Shown piece after piece: positions 12,379 through 22,440 of a stretch of 26,671 nt of DNA (position 1 is the stretch's first letter; each line of letters begins with the position of its first letter). The stretch comes from a virus. The notes beneath the pieces are model-generated. The model searched no databases, was not told where the DNA came from, and saw only the letters and a program-made list of their open reading frames with translations. The translations under genes and the position numbers were made by a program. The stretch spans positions 1 to 26,671 of IMG/VR virus record IMGVR_UViG_3300025806_000178, one strand, 5' to 3'.

Positions 12379-15300
12379 TTAAAATCTACCTATTCCTATA
12401 GATCCTACGTTATCATCTACAGCCCTAGTCAAATTATTAGTAAAACCTTTTAACCAAAACAATTGAGCAAAAGGAAGCACTCTACCCAAATCCTTTGTTC
12501 CTTCACCAATGTTACCAGTTAAAAGATTTTGAAAACCTCTGTAATAATCTAACCCAACAGACGGCCCTGCCCCTGCAACAGCAGTAACAGCGTCAGCTAT
12601 GTTTGGTTCTTGTGGGTATTTAGGTGCAAGAAGACCATTAGTTATGTTAGGACCGCCAAGAGCAAGAGAAGTAGCCATAGAAGTATAAAACAAATCACTG
12701 TAAAGAGGGGCTAATCCAGAGTAATCAAATGCCCTAGCAAACTGATCTTGAAAACTTAAGTCTACATAATCAGGTGTTCTTATTTGCAAGACCATATAGC
12801 CTAATCCAAGAGCAGCGGCACTACCAATAAACTGACTTTTTATTTGACCGTGAGCAAAAGCACCCATTGTTTTATTAACAGCAGCAAGACTGTAGCTATA
12901 AAACTGAAATGGTAATCCAAGCAATCCGCTTTCTATTCTTGCATAGCCTCTATACTTGGCGTCTTCTTTCATACCAAATTTTCTAGCTACATGCATGGGA
13001 ATGTAAGCAATACCATCTGTAATAATAGGTTTGTCAGCAGGAGTGCCCATTAAAATAGTATTAGCAACGCCAGATCCTAGAGCATTCCTAAATCTGTTTT
13101 GAGCAAGCTCATCTGTCCATTTATCTGAGTTTGCTAAATACAAACCAGACTGACCTTTTTCCCACTGACCACTTTGTTTAGCAATTCTATTTGCAATAGG
13201 AGCGTCAATTAAATATCTTGCTAAATAGTCTTGCTCCATCTTTGTTGCTTTGCCCTCAGAAAGCCTAACAGAGTAATCAATCAAAGTATGACTACGCATC
13301 ATAGCATCAAAGTCTTTAAATATTCTTGTAAGTGGAGCTAAACCATTAAGTAAATAAAATGCGTTTTTAGATTTATCAAAGATGTTTGATCGAAGAGGAT
13401 TGTTCCCTAAATCATCTACTAACCTTAAATGTACACTACCAAAAAGTATTTCTAAAGCTTCTCCTGCTATTCTTGCTTCTTTGCCGCCAAGTTTAATTTG
13501 GCTGTCTTGCATAACGCCAAACAAACCTCTTATGCTTTTACCAAGGCCATGTTCCATAATTATTTTTGCAGGTTCAGTAAGCGTAGCTATCCCTGCTGAA
13601 CCTAAATAACCAAGCTGTGCAGCAGTTCTTAATACTTCAGCAGTTTTGTAATCCCAAGAACTAGGATCTCTATGTATAACAGTCCCTGCTATTCTTTCAT
13701 AAAGATGCCTTTGATCTTTTAGTACAGCGTTTCTTTTTTTTTCTTTTACTCCTGCATCTATTAGATCTAGTTCTTGATCGTCTAATAGTTCATCAATAGA
13801 TCTACCGCCAAACTGCTTAGAAAACTCATATCTAGACCCAGTTCTTGTTGTGTAAGCTCTCATTACTTGAATAGGATTAGTGTGTATAAACTCCAATACT
13901 TCTGAATTTGGTATATCAATCATTCGATGTTTAAAATGTTTTGATTTGCCCATGCCAAAAAACGCTTGATCAAAATCTAAAGGATCACCATTGTTTATAA
14001 TCCTATCAGTAATATTTTTAACTCTAGCGTTTACATCGCTTGTTCTTGTAGACAATGCAAAAGTTTCAACGCCATCTTTTGTCATTCTTTCTACTTCAGA
14101 AGGGTTGTCCTTAAACCATCTGGCTAAAACAGTTTCAAATTTATCTCTGTTCTTCTTAATATAGTCTCTATCCCAATATCTAGGTCTAAATACAGATTCG
14201 TTTCTTGGGTTTACTTTTGGTTCTGGTCCTGCCTCATCAAGAATAGATTGATGCATTTCCATTGTTTGCTTTTGTCTTGCAATAGATCTTTTTATTGAAG
14301 CTTTTGCATCTCTACTTTTTGCTTTAGCAAGTTTCTTTTCAAGTAGATCAATTTTATTTTGTCTTTTTTTGATGTCAGTTTTATAAAAAGAGTTGCTACC
14401 AATCATACCCTCTTCTCGTAATCGAATCTCCCAATCGTCATAAAATTTATTAAGAGCAGACATTGCCCTTGACTCAAACGCATCAGAAGCTTTTTCTCCT
14501 TTAATTATTTTAGAGTCAACTCTTTCTATCCAAGACTCAAAGTCTGATCTTTTGTGCAGATAGTCCAAGGGTTTTATTGTACCCTTGCCTGTTGATTCGC
14601 CCCATATATGAACAAGGTCATCATATACTTTAACCATCTCACCATCTAGCAACTTAGCGTTCTGATGCACAGAAGGCCTTAAAGCTTTACCTGCCTTATT
14701 TGCGGCAAGCAGTATTCCAGAATCATTTGCTATTTCTAATGTTGTAAGCTTTACGCTGTCAGGAATATTTTTGTCTTGAAGTATTCTTTTCATTGGAGTT
14801 GTTACAGACTTGTAGAGCCATGAGTTCGTAAAAATACTATCAGCAATATTTAAATCTGTAGTTGCTGTAGAGGGATCTCCAACAGTATCGAAGTCAGATA
14901 ACTTTTGACTCTTGTCAAAACCTTCATCTACAATTGTAGGTTTATAGGTAGGATCAATAAACTGTCTAAGGTTATTTATTTCTATTTCTGCTTCTCTAGT
15001 TGCTCTTGCTCTTCTAGTCACAGGTATAGAAATCAAACCTTGAAGAGCAGCACCAAAAACAAAAGCACTACCAACATTTATAGCAGCCTCTTGTTTTGTA
15101 GCCAAAGGGTCAAAGGGATAACGAATTGCTTCTTGTCCTGCCACAATTGCACCAGTAGCAGTACCAGTTTTCAAAGCTTTGTAAGCTACACTGCCACCTT
15201 TTATAAAAGGAAGTGGTACATAATTTATAACATCGAAAAACTCTGCGCCCATTTGCATACCAGTAGAAGCTCTTCCATAAATATCTCTTCTAGAAATATT

Positions 15301-15591
15301 GTCTCTTAGATCTTTTTCTAAATGCTTTAAATGTTCCATACTAGTTGCTCTAGCAAGCTCTACAGAATACATTTTTAAATCATCAGAAACATTATCAACC
15401 GCACTAAAACCATCCTCTACTTCGGGACGCGAGCCAAATTTATTGTACTCCCTAATTCTGTCTATAAGGGGATCGTATCTCATACCAAGCATAGCGCCTA
15501 CAGTTTCTAAGAACTCAGGACTTTCTTGTTCTTCTACTGGCCTGTCAGGTAAATACTCTACAACAGGGAATGTAGTTAATCCATTTTTCAT
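12379..15591 (-). CDS. large internal virion protein (gp16-like position)
   Basis: 1070 residues from ATG 15591, whose A is shared with the upstream stop (TAATG); a TTG five codons earlier is less likely. Features: hydrophobic stretches at about 130-190 (including INYVPLPFIKGGS and GSAFVFGAALQGLISIPV), a charged coiled coil around 420-465 (KIDLLEKKLAKAKSRDAKAS), and further hydrophobic, Gly-rich segments in the last 200 residues (GSAAALGLGYMVLQI, AVAGAGPSVGL). By size, order and membrane-active segments it is the likely ejection protein inserted into the host envelope, like T7 gp16. No lytic transglycosylase motif is evident. Confidence 0.78.
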   Translation of the reverse strand: MKNGLTTFPVVEYLPDRPVEEQESPEFLETVGAMLGMRYDPLIDRIREYNKFGSRPEVEDGFSAVDNVSDDLKMYSVELARATSMEHLKHLEKDLRDNISRRDIYGRASTGMQMGAEFFDVINYVPLPFIKGGSVAYKALKTGTATGAIVAGQEAIRYPFDPLATKQEAAINVGSAFVFGAALQGLISIPVTRRARATREAEIEINNLRQFIDPTYKPTIVDEGFDKSQKLSDFDTVGDPSTATTDLNIADSIFTNSWLYKSVTTPMKRILQDKNIPDSVKLTTLEIANDSGILLAANKAGKALRPSVHQNAKLLDGEMVKVYDDLVHIWGESTGKGTIKPLDYLHKRSDFESWIERVDSKIIKGEKASDAFESRAMSALNKFYDDWEIRLREEGMIGSNSFYKTDIKKRQNKIDLLEKKLAKAKSRDAKASIKRSIARQKQTMEMHQSILDEAGPEPKVNPRNESVFRPRYWDRDYIKKNRDKFETVLARWFKDNPSEVERMTKDGVETFALSTRTSDVNARVKNITDRIINNGDPLDFDQAFFGMGKSKHFKHRMIDIPNSEVLEFIHTNPIQVMRAYTTRTGSRYEFSKQFGGRSIDELLDDQELDLIDAGVKEKKRNAVLKDQRHLYERIAGTVIHRDPSSWDYKTAEVLRTAAQLGYLGSAGIATLTEPAKIIMEHGLGKSIRGLFGVMQDSQIKLGGKEARIAGEALEILFGSVHLRLVDDLGNNPLRSNIFDKSKNAFYLLNGLAPLTRIFKDFDAMMRSHTLIDYSVRLSEGKATKMEQDYLARYLIDAPIANRIAKQSGQWEKGQSGLYLANSDKWTDELAQNRFRNALGSGVANTILMGTPADKPIITDGIAYIPMHVARKFGMKEDAKYRGYARIESGLLGLPFQFYSYSLAAVNKTMGAFAHGQIKSQFIGSAAALGLGYMVLQIRTPDYVDLSFQDQFARAFDYSGLAPLYSDLFYTSMATSLALGGPNITNGLLAPKYPQEPNIADAVTAVAGAGPSVGLDYYRGFQNLLTGNIGEGTKDLGRVLPFAQLFWLKGFTNNLTRAVDDNVGSIGIGRF

Positions 15592-18500
15592 TATGGTAAA
15601 TCCCAACCATAAAACTTAAGTATAGGAAGCCGCCTTAGTACACTATCTTCTGGGATAAAAGGTTTTGCCCCCTCTTCCCTAGCTTTTCTTTCTTCTTCTC
15701 TAGCGGCTGCTTGAATAGATCTTAACAATTGATTGTGTTTATTTTTAGCAAAATCTTGTGTCATACTAGTATCAAACATAGGCCATGTAAGCTCAGAAGA
15801 ACCAAATTCATCGATCTGCCTGTCATATATTAATGGTCTTATTTCATTGTTTTCATCTCTAAAGTAAGCATAAAACTGAGGGACATCACCACCATCAAAC
15901 GGAACAAGAAATACTTCTTTTGTTTGGCCTGTTACAATAGTAGATTCTGTTTCTCTTGCTTTACCACTTCTAGTTGAAAGCACAGTTTTTTGTATATACG
16001 AAATATCTTGAGGTGGGCCTAAGCTAAACCCTCTTGGAAGTTCTTGATTAACGAGTTTAACAAACTCAGCTTTCTCTTCTTCATCTGGGAAAACTATGTC
16101 TAGTGACATTTTAGAAACACTCTCACCACGAACAAATGGACTGTTAGGATCTATAACATGTTCAGATGGTTTATAGTTTTCATCAAAATAATTAGTAAGC
16201 TCTTCTATTATTTCTTGAGATGTTTTACCCATTTCAGCGTACATTTCTGCTATAGGTGCAAGATCTGCTACAACTAACGTATCTGAAGATATTTCTTTTT
16301 CAACAAACTGAACAGGAGATAATTCACTAAATACTCTATCTCTATTTATTTTTGCAGAAGGAGAATTAGCTTGTTCTTTTATCTCTAATAGTATTTGATT
16401 AGCTGTTTTTTCATTTCCAAAGTATGCTTTTCTTCGAGCAACCTCTCTTAATAAAGCTGTATCTTTTCCAAAAATATCACCAAATCTATTTACAGTACCA
16501 GAAGGACTTCTGTCATTCATTAGAACATTAGCGTGCTTAAGTAATGTATCAGCATCTACTTCTGGCGCAGTACCGCTTAAAAAGTTTTTAAGACCAGATA
16601 CCAAACTTTCTGGTAATGTTATTCTTGAAAGCTGATAAAACGAAGGTGTTGTAGAATTTGGGTCAGCAGCAGAAGAAATGTCCAAGTTATCTGACATTAT
16701 CTTATCCATATCTTCTCTATGGCTTATTGTTTTGTTTGTATTCCCTGCTTGAATAGTTTCATTTCTAAGTTTTATAGCATCGTTTAATTTTTTCTTTTCT
16801 TTTTCACGATCTGTTTCAGCAGTTCTTATATCTGTTTCTCTTTTTTCAAGAGTTCTTATTATTTCCTTTTTACCTTCTGGAAATGATTGAACAATTTTAT
16901 TTAAAGTTTCTGCTACTTCTTTATTAGCTTTACTTAAATTTATAACAGAAGGATCTTTGCTCTTACCATCACTTTGAATAAATAAACTAATTGCATTTAA
17001 ATCTAGAGAGCTAGCATTTTGAGTATTGTTAATTATTCCTTCTGCTCCTGCTAACTTAATACTATTTTCAATATTATCTTTTTCAGAATCAGTAAGAATA
17101 TTGCTAGATGTAGTTATAATTTTTTTGCTAAATTTATTAAACTCATCTTCAGTTAATGAATTAGATCGTGCTGCTTGAGCAATGCTATTGCTTTCAGCTT
17201 GCAATTGTTTTTTAGCAATATAATTATTTATATTTTCTTCAGCCTTATTTCTTATTTCGCTAAGAAAACTAGTAACAGTTTCTGTCTGGTTAGAATCATA
17301 TAATTTGTAAGCTTTTATATTTCTAACTACATGTTTCTGAAAAGAAGTTAATTTTTCAAAACCATCGGCATCTGTTGATATTATTGCTAATCTAAGAGAA
17401 TCTATATTACCATCTCTAGCAGCTATAGTAAGGTAATTTTTCAATTCTTCAGACTTAATGTCTGTAATTAAACTTGCATCTACAGGAACTTCAGCATCTA
17501 TAAATCCTTGAAAAGTATTCTGTAATCTATCTAACGTATCTAGAGAATTACTTATTGCAACATTAAATTCTATTAAAGCATCAGAGTTTGACTCAGGCTT
17601 ACCAAAATTATTATAGACAGTATCTAAGCTTCCAAAAGTACCAGAGGTATATTTGCCTATGTCAGTTTCAGTTAATAGCTTAAAAGTATTATAATCTACT
17701 TTTAAGTCTGCTTTTGCAGATTCAATTTTATCTTTTTGCGCCTCTAGCAATAATCTTCTTTGTTCAAGCTCAGAATCTTCTGCTTTGCGATAATCGCCAG
17801 AAAGACTTTCTGCAAAAGCCATAACATTTTCTAAATCTTCTGCGCTTAAATCTTCAGTGTATTTAAGTATACTACTTAAATCTTCTTTATATTCTTCATC
17901 TAAATATGTTGTAACCTTACCATCAGTTCTTATTGCTAATTCAAATTGAGTTCTCTGATAGTCATTCATCATAAACTTTGGGTAAAAACCTTCTAGCTTG
18001 CCAAACACATAAGCAATTTTTAGTTCCACGCCATGTCTGTCAGCAGTTCCTTCATTAACCAAGCTTGATGCTTCAGCATCTGCATTTTTCGCAACTCTCG
18101 CTTCTATAAATGCATCAAGTTTTGTAGCGTCCTGATTTGTTTTGCCAAACTCATAGGCTGTTACTTTGTCATCTTTATTAGATAAAAGTACATGCTCCCC
18201 AAGCTTTTGCCTTTGCCTACTAGCGTTTAACTTGCCTAAAGATAGCTCTGCTTTAGCTAGTTCTAGTGCGCCCTGTTGCTGCACATAATTTGTGTATATA
18301 GTTGCTTTACCATCTTGCTCTGTACTAAATGCCATATTTTTAAGGTATTCGTTGAGAGCACCTGTAACTTTTCCAACATTATCAGGATCATCTTGGTAAC
18401 TTAAAATAAGTTCATTTGTTTTTCGCTGAATATCAAGAGATACTTCATTTTGATACCTATCTAATATTACTCTTTGATATGCCTCACCTGCTGCTCTACC

Positions 18501-18767
18501 TATAAACTTATCATCATTTAATTGATTTAATGCTTCTGGCTTACCAGTAAGAGGGTTAATATTAATAATAGATTTTGAGTCAGTCTCAAATGCTAACTGC
18601 TCTCCCTGCTTAACTGCTTGCACACCCATTTCTTTAACTGAGGCTTGAACAATTTGATTGGCAGCCCTAGCAATATTACTATACTTTTCTACTCCACCAG
18701 TATTTACAGATCTAATGCCAACAGGGCCAATCGATCCAGTACCTAATCTTTCTCTTATTACTGGCAT
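15591..18767 (-). CDS. large internal virion protein (gp15-like position)
   Basis: 1058 residues, overwhelmingly helical and polar with long Lys/Glu/Asn/Gln-rich coiled-coil stretches (for example about 620-680, LEKRETDIRTAETDREKEKK). No membrane helix or enzyme motif is seen. Between the gp14-like and gp16-like genes, and of similar size to both large ejection proteins, it is probably the T7 gp15 counterpart that builds the periplasmic DNA channel. Family assignment rests on order and size, as these proteins diverge quickly. The gene looks AT-richer than its neighbours. TAATG overlaps join it to both flanking genes. Confidence 0.75.
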   Translation of the reverse strand: MPVIRERLGTGSIGPVGIRSVNTGGVEKYSNIARAANQIVQASVKEMGVQAVKQGEQLAFETDSKSIININPLTGKPEALNQLNDDKFIGRAAGEAYQRVILDRYQNEVSLDIQRKTNELILSYQDDPDNVGKVTGALNEYLKNMAFSTEQDGKATIYTNYVQQQGALELAKAELSLGKLNASRQRQKLGEHVLLSNKDDKVTAYEFGKTNQDATKLDAFIEARVAKNADAEASSLVNEGTADRHGVELKIAYVFGKLEGFYPKFMMNDYQRTQFELAIRTDGKVTTYLDEEYKEDLSSILKYTEDLSAEDLENVMAFAESLSGDYRKAEDSELEQRRLLLEAQKDKIESAKADLKVDYNTFKLLTETDIGKYTSGTFGSLDTVYNNFGKPESNSDALIEFNVAISNSLDTLDRLQNTFQGFIDAEVPVDASLITDIKSEELKNYLTIAARDGNIDSLRLAIISTDADGFEKLTSFQKHVVRNIKAYKLYDSNQTETVTSFLSEIRNKAEENINNYIAKKQLQAESNSIAQAARSNSLTEDEFNKFSKKIITTSSNILTDSEKDNIENSIKLAGAEGIINNTQNASSLDLNAISLFIQSDGKSKDPSVINLSKANKEVAETLNKIVQSFPEGKKEIIRTLEKRETDIRTAETDREKEKKKLNDAIKLRNETIQAGNTNKTISHREDMDKIMSDNLDISSAADPNSTTPSFYQLSRITLPESLVSGLKNFLSGTAPEVDADTLLKHANVLMNDRSPSGTVNRFGDIFGKDTALLREVARRKAYFGNEKTANQILLEIKEQANSPSAKINRDRVFSELSPVQFVEKEISSDTLVVADLAPIAEMYAEMGKTSQEIIEELTNYFDENYKPSEHVIDPNSPFVRGESVSKMSLDIVFPDEEEKAEFVKLVNQELPRGFSLGPPQDISYIQKTVLSTRSGKARETESTIVTGQTKEVFLVPFDGGDVPQFYAYFRDENNEIRPLIYDRQIDEFGSSELTWPMFDTSMTQDFAKNKHNQLLRSIQAAAREEERKAREEGAKPFIPEDSVLRRLPILKFYGWDLP

Positions 18768-19264
18768 TAGCCTACATCCTTATTGCTACTAAAAATATTA
18801 CTAACAGAGGGAGGCATATTAATAGCAATGTCAGCTAAATTAGTTAAAAAATTAGCGTTAGACATAGACCTCATTCCTGCGGCTGCATTTTGACCATATG
18901 TATATGCAGTAGCAGCTTGTGCAGCATATTTCGCTTCTGTCAAACGAGATTGCCTTTCTATATTAGCCATATCTTCGCCAACAATTTGCCTATTCTTTTT
19001 TAAGTAAGCTGCTACTGACCTATCAGAAGAAGCTATCTTAGCACTAAAAAAAGCAGTGTTTTGTTTTTCTGCGTCTAATGCCTCAGACATTCTTCTGTTA
19101 GAAACATCTATAGCTTCAGCTTTAGCTAAAAATAATTCAGAAACATATTGCCTTGCCTCTAACTCACCTATTTTTTTTCTTTCTTCAGCAGCTTCTTTTT
19201 CAGAACTTCTTTGTTTGAAGGTGCCGTAAATACTTAAACCTGCTGCTATTAAAGGTAGTACCAT
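18767..19264 (-). CDS. internal virion protein, gp14-like
   Basis: 165 residues. A short hydrophobic, Gly/Ala start (LPLIAAGLSIYGTF) is followed by a long charged helix (about 18-110) and an Ala/Met/Asn-rich end. This layout, small size and placement between the nozzle and the two giant proteins are those of the T7 gp14 ejection protein, which enters the outer membrane. GGAGGT lies a suitable distance before ATG 19264. It overlaps both neighbours by one base (TAATG). Confidence 0.75.
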   Translation of the reverse strand: MVLPLIAAGLSIYGTFKQRSSEKEAAEERKKIGELEARQYVSELFLAKAEAIDVSNRRMSEALDAEKQNTAFFSAKIASSDRSVAAYLKKNRQIVGEDMANIERQSRLTEAKYAAQAATAYTYGQNAAAGMRSMSNANFLTNLADIAINMPPSVSNIFSSNKDVG

Positions 19265-21534
19265 TAGAAAGATACCTCCGCGACTAAACCATTAACTTGT
19301 ATAAACATAGGTGCAGTTTGAGTTACCGTAATCTGAGGATCTTTGTTGTACCCCAGTAAGTAGAACTCCCTTTTACCTGTGACCGCTTGCCTTGGTAGAC
19401 TAAAGTCATTGTTTACTTTTCTTATTATTAACTTCTTGTTGTTTACTGAAACAGAAAGAGTCTCAGATAAATCTAGTATTACTCTAGATAAACTTCTAGG
19501 TTGCCCTGTCTCTGGGCCAATAGCAGTATTAACATCTATTGGATTAGTCTTTAGCTCTACATCAAACCCAAACCCTACCTGACAGCTAGTGAGAGAAGCG
19601 TCTACAGCCGAAACGTCCACCTTGCCATTAGCTACTGTAAATTTACCTAAATAGTCTGTAGAGCTTATTACATCAACCTCTGCACCATTCTCAAAGAAAT
19701 TAGATACAGTAAACACTCCTGCTGTTCCTGTATATGTATTCCCAAGATCTAAACTTACATTTTGATTTAACTCAGCAAATACAAAACTCTTTGTACCTGA
19801 TCCAAGATTGGTCTTAATAACAGCAAAAACCCTATTACCAATAGCAGTAACAGAATGAAACGAACCGTTGGTTTCAAATCTTGTCCATCCTGCAACTCCT
19901 TCTATACGATTAAGATTATAGACGGCAATCTCACCAGTAAAGTTTTGAGCAAATACAAATGATTCGGCTGTGTTTACTGCTCCACTAATTACACACATCT
20001 GAACAGGGTCGCTTATTAAATGAGAAGAAAGCAATGAAATAGGATCAGCTTTATAAGCTTGCTCACTATCATCATAAACAAACTGACGTATCATCTTTCC
20101 GCCAATTTGTCCAAAAATTGTAGCACCATAGAAAGGTTGAGGCCTTACAAACGTAGCGCCAAAAGATGTCTGCCTTTTAACCCTAGCATTTGTTGGGGTA
20201 ATAGGTTGGTTCTCGAATGTAGGAATAAAAAACTCAGAACCTGCGGTAAAGATGTGTATATCTCTATTAGATACAAAGTGGCGTATAGTGGCTACCTCAC
20301 CAATACTCATTACAAGTTCTAGTGAATCATCGTCAGCAGCGTCACCAATATCAAAGTTATAAAATAATCCAGACTTACTTGCCCACACTGTATCGGGTTG
20401 AGATAATGTTCCACCGAACCACAATCTGTTTTCGTGAAACCCAACAGCGGCAGGGTAACCACGCAAGGAAGAGTAAGACTGCTCCATCCATTGTTGTGTT
20501 GCAGCGTGTGTTACTATCTGTAAAAACCCACCACCATCTTCTGATGTATTAGCAGAAGAACCTGCGGTAACGACATATCTATTTTCGTCTATAACACTTG
20601 CAATACTTCTAGTACCATTAATCTGTGCAGCATTTATACCACCAACAGCAGAAGCATTTCTTATTGTAATACTGTCACTTGCGGTCATTCCATGATTAAT
20701 ATGAGTAATTTCTAAATTACCAGAGCCGTCAGTTGTTCTAATAGAATTAGGATCAAGCTCTACATAAAGCTCATCGACAACTCTACCAGTAGCAGAAGTA
20801 GCGGATTGAACAGATGTAATATATATTTCAGCTTCATGGTATAACAATGTTACACCAACATGCTTAGAATCAGGATAATTACCACCAGACTGACTTCCTG
20901 TAGTATCAAAATAAGCAGCACTCGTTGTTAAAGTAATAGAGGTACCAGTTGTAGCAGAAGGATCTAACGTCATACCAGTTGCTTGAAAATGATAATATGG
21001 TTGATAAATCTTAGCACCACCTGCTTGTAAAACAAAATCAAACTGTTCTACTTGAAAACTATTCAAACCAGTTCTTACAATTTGTTGACACATAAATGTA
21101 TTGTGGCAAAGAAATAAAACATCACCACCTTGGGCATAAGTCATTTCATGTAGGTACGCCTGATCCCATTGTAAACTATTTGAGTCCACATCTTGCGTAA
21201 GGGTTGTAACCAAACTTAATGCGCCAGTTGTCGGGTTAATAAAAAATATTTCACACTTCTGATGCGAGAAAGCTATTACATATTGCTCATCATCTGAGAA
21301 TACAAAAGGTATTAATCTTACTTGCTGCCTTATAGATGTATCCTCAGTTACAGCAGTAAAATCATGCAGAGCTTGAAACCCACCACGTTTAGCCACGCCA
21401 CCTTCTGTTCTTATAAAAAAGTTTTTAACACTTTGAGCAGATGAATTATAAATTGGAGAATCCGTCCTTGCTACCAAAGACGGACTAATTTCACCATACT
21501 GAAAGTTTGTTATAGGTATTCTAGCCTTTTGCAT
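19264..21534 (-). CDS. tail nozzle / tubular protein B-like
   Basis: 756 residues, mostly beta strands. The opening NFQYGEISPSLVARTD, then SVKNFFIRTEGGVAKRGGF, is the signature of a large phage family annotated as tail nozzle, tail tubular protein B or P22 gp10-like stabilisation protein. Such proteins form the hexameric tip of the short tail below the adaptor. Later WFGGTLSQPDTVWAS and GWTRFETNGSFHSVTAI agree with the family's propeller-like domain. The ATG directly abuts the adaptor gene's stop, and the next gene is the gp14-like protein, the T7 order. Confidence 0.88.
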   Translation of the reverse strand: MQKARIPITNFQYGEISPSLVARTDSPIYNSSAQSVKNFFIRTEGGVAKRGGFQALHDFTAVTEDTSIRQQVRLIPFVFSDDEQYVIAFSHQKCEIFFINPTTGALSLVTTLTQDVDSNSLQWDQAYLHEMTYAQGGDVLFLCHNTFMCQQIVRTGLNSFQVEQFDFVLQAGGAKIYQPYYHFQATGMTLDPSATTGTSITLTTSAAYFDTTGSQSGGNYPDSKHVGVTLLYHEAEIYITSVQSATSATGRVVDELYVELDPNSIRTTDGSGNLEITHINHGMTASDSITIRNASAVGGINAAQINGTRSIASVIDENRYVVTAGSSANTSEDGGGFLQIVTHAATQQWMEQSYSSLRGYPAAVGFHENRLWFGGTLSQPDTVWASKSGLFYNFDIGDAADDDSLELVMSIGEVATIRHFVSNRDIHIFTAGSEFFIPTFENQPITPTNARVKRQTSFGATFVRPQPFYGATIFGQIGGKMIRQFVYDDSEQAYKADPISLLSSHLISDPVQMCVISGAVNTAESFVFAQNFTGEIAVYNLNRIEGVAGWTRFETNGSFHSVTAIGNRVFAVIKTNLGSGTKSFVFAELNQNVSLDLGNTYTGTAGVFTVSNFFENGAEVDVISSTDYLGKFTVANGKVDVSAVDASLTSCQVGFGFDVELKTNPIDVNTAIGPETGQPRSLSRVILDLSETLSVSVNNKKLIIRKVNNDFSLPRQAVTGKREFYLLGYNKDPQITVTQTAPMFIQVNGLVAEVSF

Positions 21535-22119
21535 TTAGCTTCGCCTGTTAGTAATAAACCTTGATGTTACAACCTTACGAGTTGTTTGTTGCTGAGAATC
21601 TGTTGACCTAGCTTTAGCCATAAGAAACTCATACTGATTAGACATTAAGCTAGATAAAGAAGTATCTCTTATTAATGCAGTAGCAAATACAACAGCCATT
21701 GCATACTCTACACACACAGAAAAATAAGAAGGCCAATTAACCTCATCAGCTCTATAAGTAAAATCAGCTATAAGAACATCAGCAACGTCAGCATCACAAA
21801 AAACCTTATTGCCATAAACATTGTATTCAATTTGCAAATCTCTTACCGTAACAGCATGAAGAAATAAATAGTCAGGAAGTTGATAAGCAGAATCAAATCG
21901 ACCAGTAGGTGATTCAGTTAACCTGTTTAATACAGCTTGATTTGTTGCAAACCTCCAACGTGTAGAAGTAAGGTTAGTTCTTGCAATATCTTCATACATG
22001 TTACCTGCAATCAAAGCTTCAGATGTATCATCATCAAAAGAAGTAATAGGCTCTGCACCAATTAAGATGAGAGCTCGGCTACATATATCAATTGCACTAT
22101 TTGCAGGAGTACTTACCAT
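21535..22119 (-). CDS. tail tubular protein A / head-tail adaptor
   Basis: 194 residues. It matches T7 gp11-like adaptors: AIDICSRALILIGAEPITSF, EALIAGNMYEDIARTNLTSTRWRFA and LPDYLFLHAVTVRDL in order, followed by strands and a C-terminal helix rich in Gln and Arg. A ring of this protein joins portal and nozzle. GAGG precedes ATG 22119. The hairpin terminator at 22134-22161 lies immediately upstream, so expression depends on read-through from the capsid operon or on an unseen promoter. Confidence 0.9.
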   Translation of the reverse strand: MVSTPANSAIDICSRALILIGAEPITSFDDDTSEALIAGNMYEDIARTNLTSTRWRFATNQAVLNRLTESPTGRFDSAYQLPDYLFLHAVTVRDLQIEYNVYGNKVFCDADVADVLIADFTYRADEVNWPSYFSVCVEYAMAVVFATALIRDTSLSSLMSNQYEFLMAKARSTDSQQQTTRKVVTSRFITNRRS

Positions 22120-22133
22120 TATAAACCTCTATG

Positions 22134-22161
22134 AAAAGAGGGGGGCTTTCGCCCCCACTCT
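22134..22161 (-). terminator. intrinsic terminator after capsid unit
   Basis: On the minus strand GGGGGC-GAAA-GCCCCC forms a perfect 6-bp GC stem, extended by AGAG/CTCT across a one-base bulge, then a T-rich TCTTTTC tail. It lies just after the stop at 22163. A terminator here, between capsid genes and adaptor, mirrors the position of T7 T-phi after gene 10 and would set high capsid versus lower tail expression. Confidence 0.75.
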
Positions 22162-22162
22162 A

Positions 22163-22426
22163 TTAGTCACCATCGGTCTCTGCAACAGCAGTACCATCAG
22201 ATACATCTACAACTGAACCAGTATTAGAAAGAACAGTACAGAAGTTAGTTGTTGGAACATTTGTGTCCCGAACCATAATCAAGTCACGAACAGAAAGCAT
22301 ATTAGCTGCACTGTTAAAATAACCTGATGTGTTCACAGTAGCAATCGCATCCGCAGATGTATACATCCACAAACTACCATTTGAGTCGCCACCGATACGA
22401 GCAAGACCACTTGCACTATAAGCCAT
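22163..22426 (-). CDS. small beta-rich virion-associated protein
   Basis: 87 residues: GLARIGGDSNGSLWMYTSADAIATVN, GYFNSAANMLSVRDLIMV, then SNTGSVVDVSDGTAVAETD. I recall similar small proteins encoded right after phage capsid genes; strands and small residues suit a capsid decoration or stabilising protein, but no function is established here. GAGGAGGATC upstream is one of the strongest SDs in the window, implying high expression like the capsid gene 14 bases before it. Only the terminator hairpin follows. Confidence 0.78.
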   Translation of the reverse strand: MAYSASGLARIGGDSNGSLWMYTSADAIATVNTSGYFNSAANMLSVRDLIMVRDTNVPTTNFCTVLSNTGSVVDVSDGTAVAETDGD

Positions 22427-22440
22427 TTTAGATCCTCCTC

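Noticed and set aside
14905-15309. Plus-strand frame of 134 codons over the internal virion gene
   Set aside because: It is Ser/Cys/Phe-rich antisense of an AT-rich gene, with no start signal and no neighbours on that strand.
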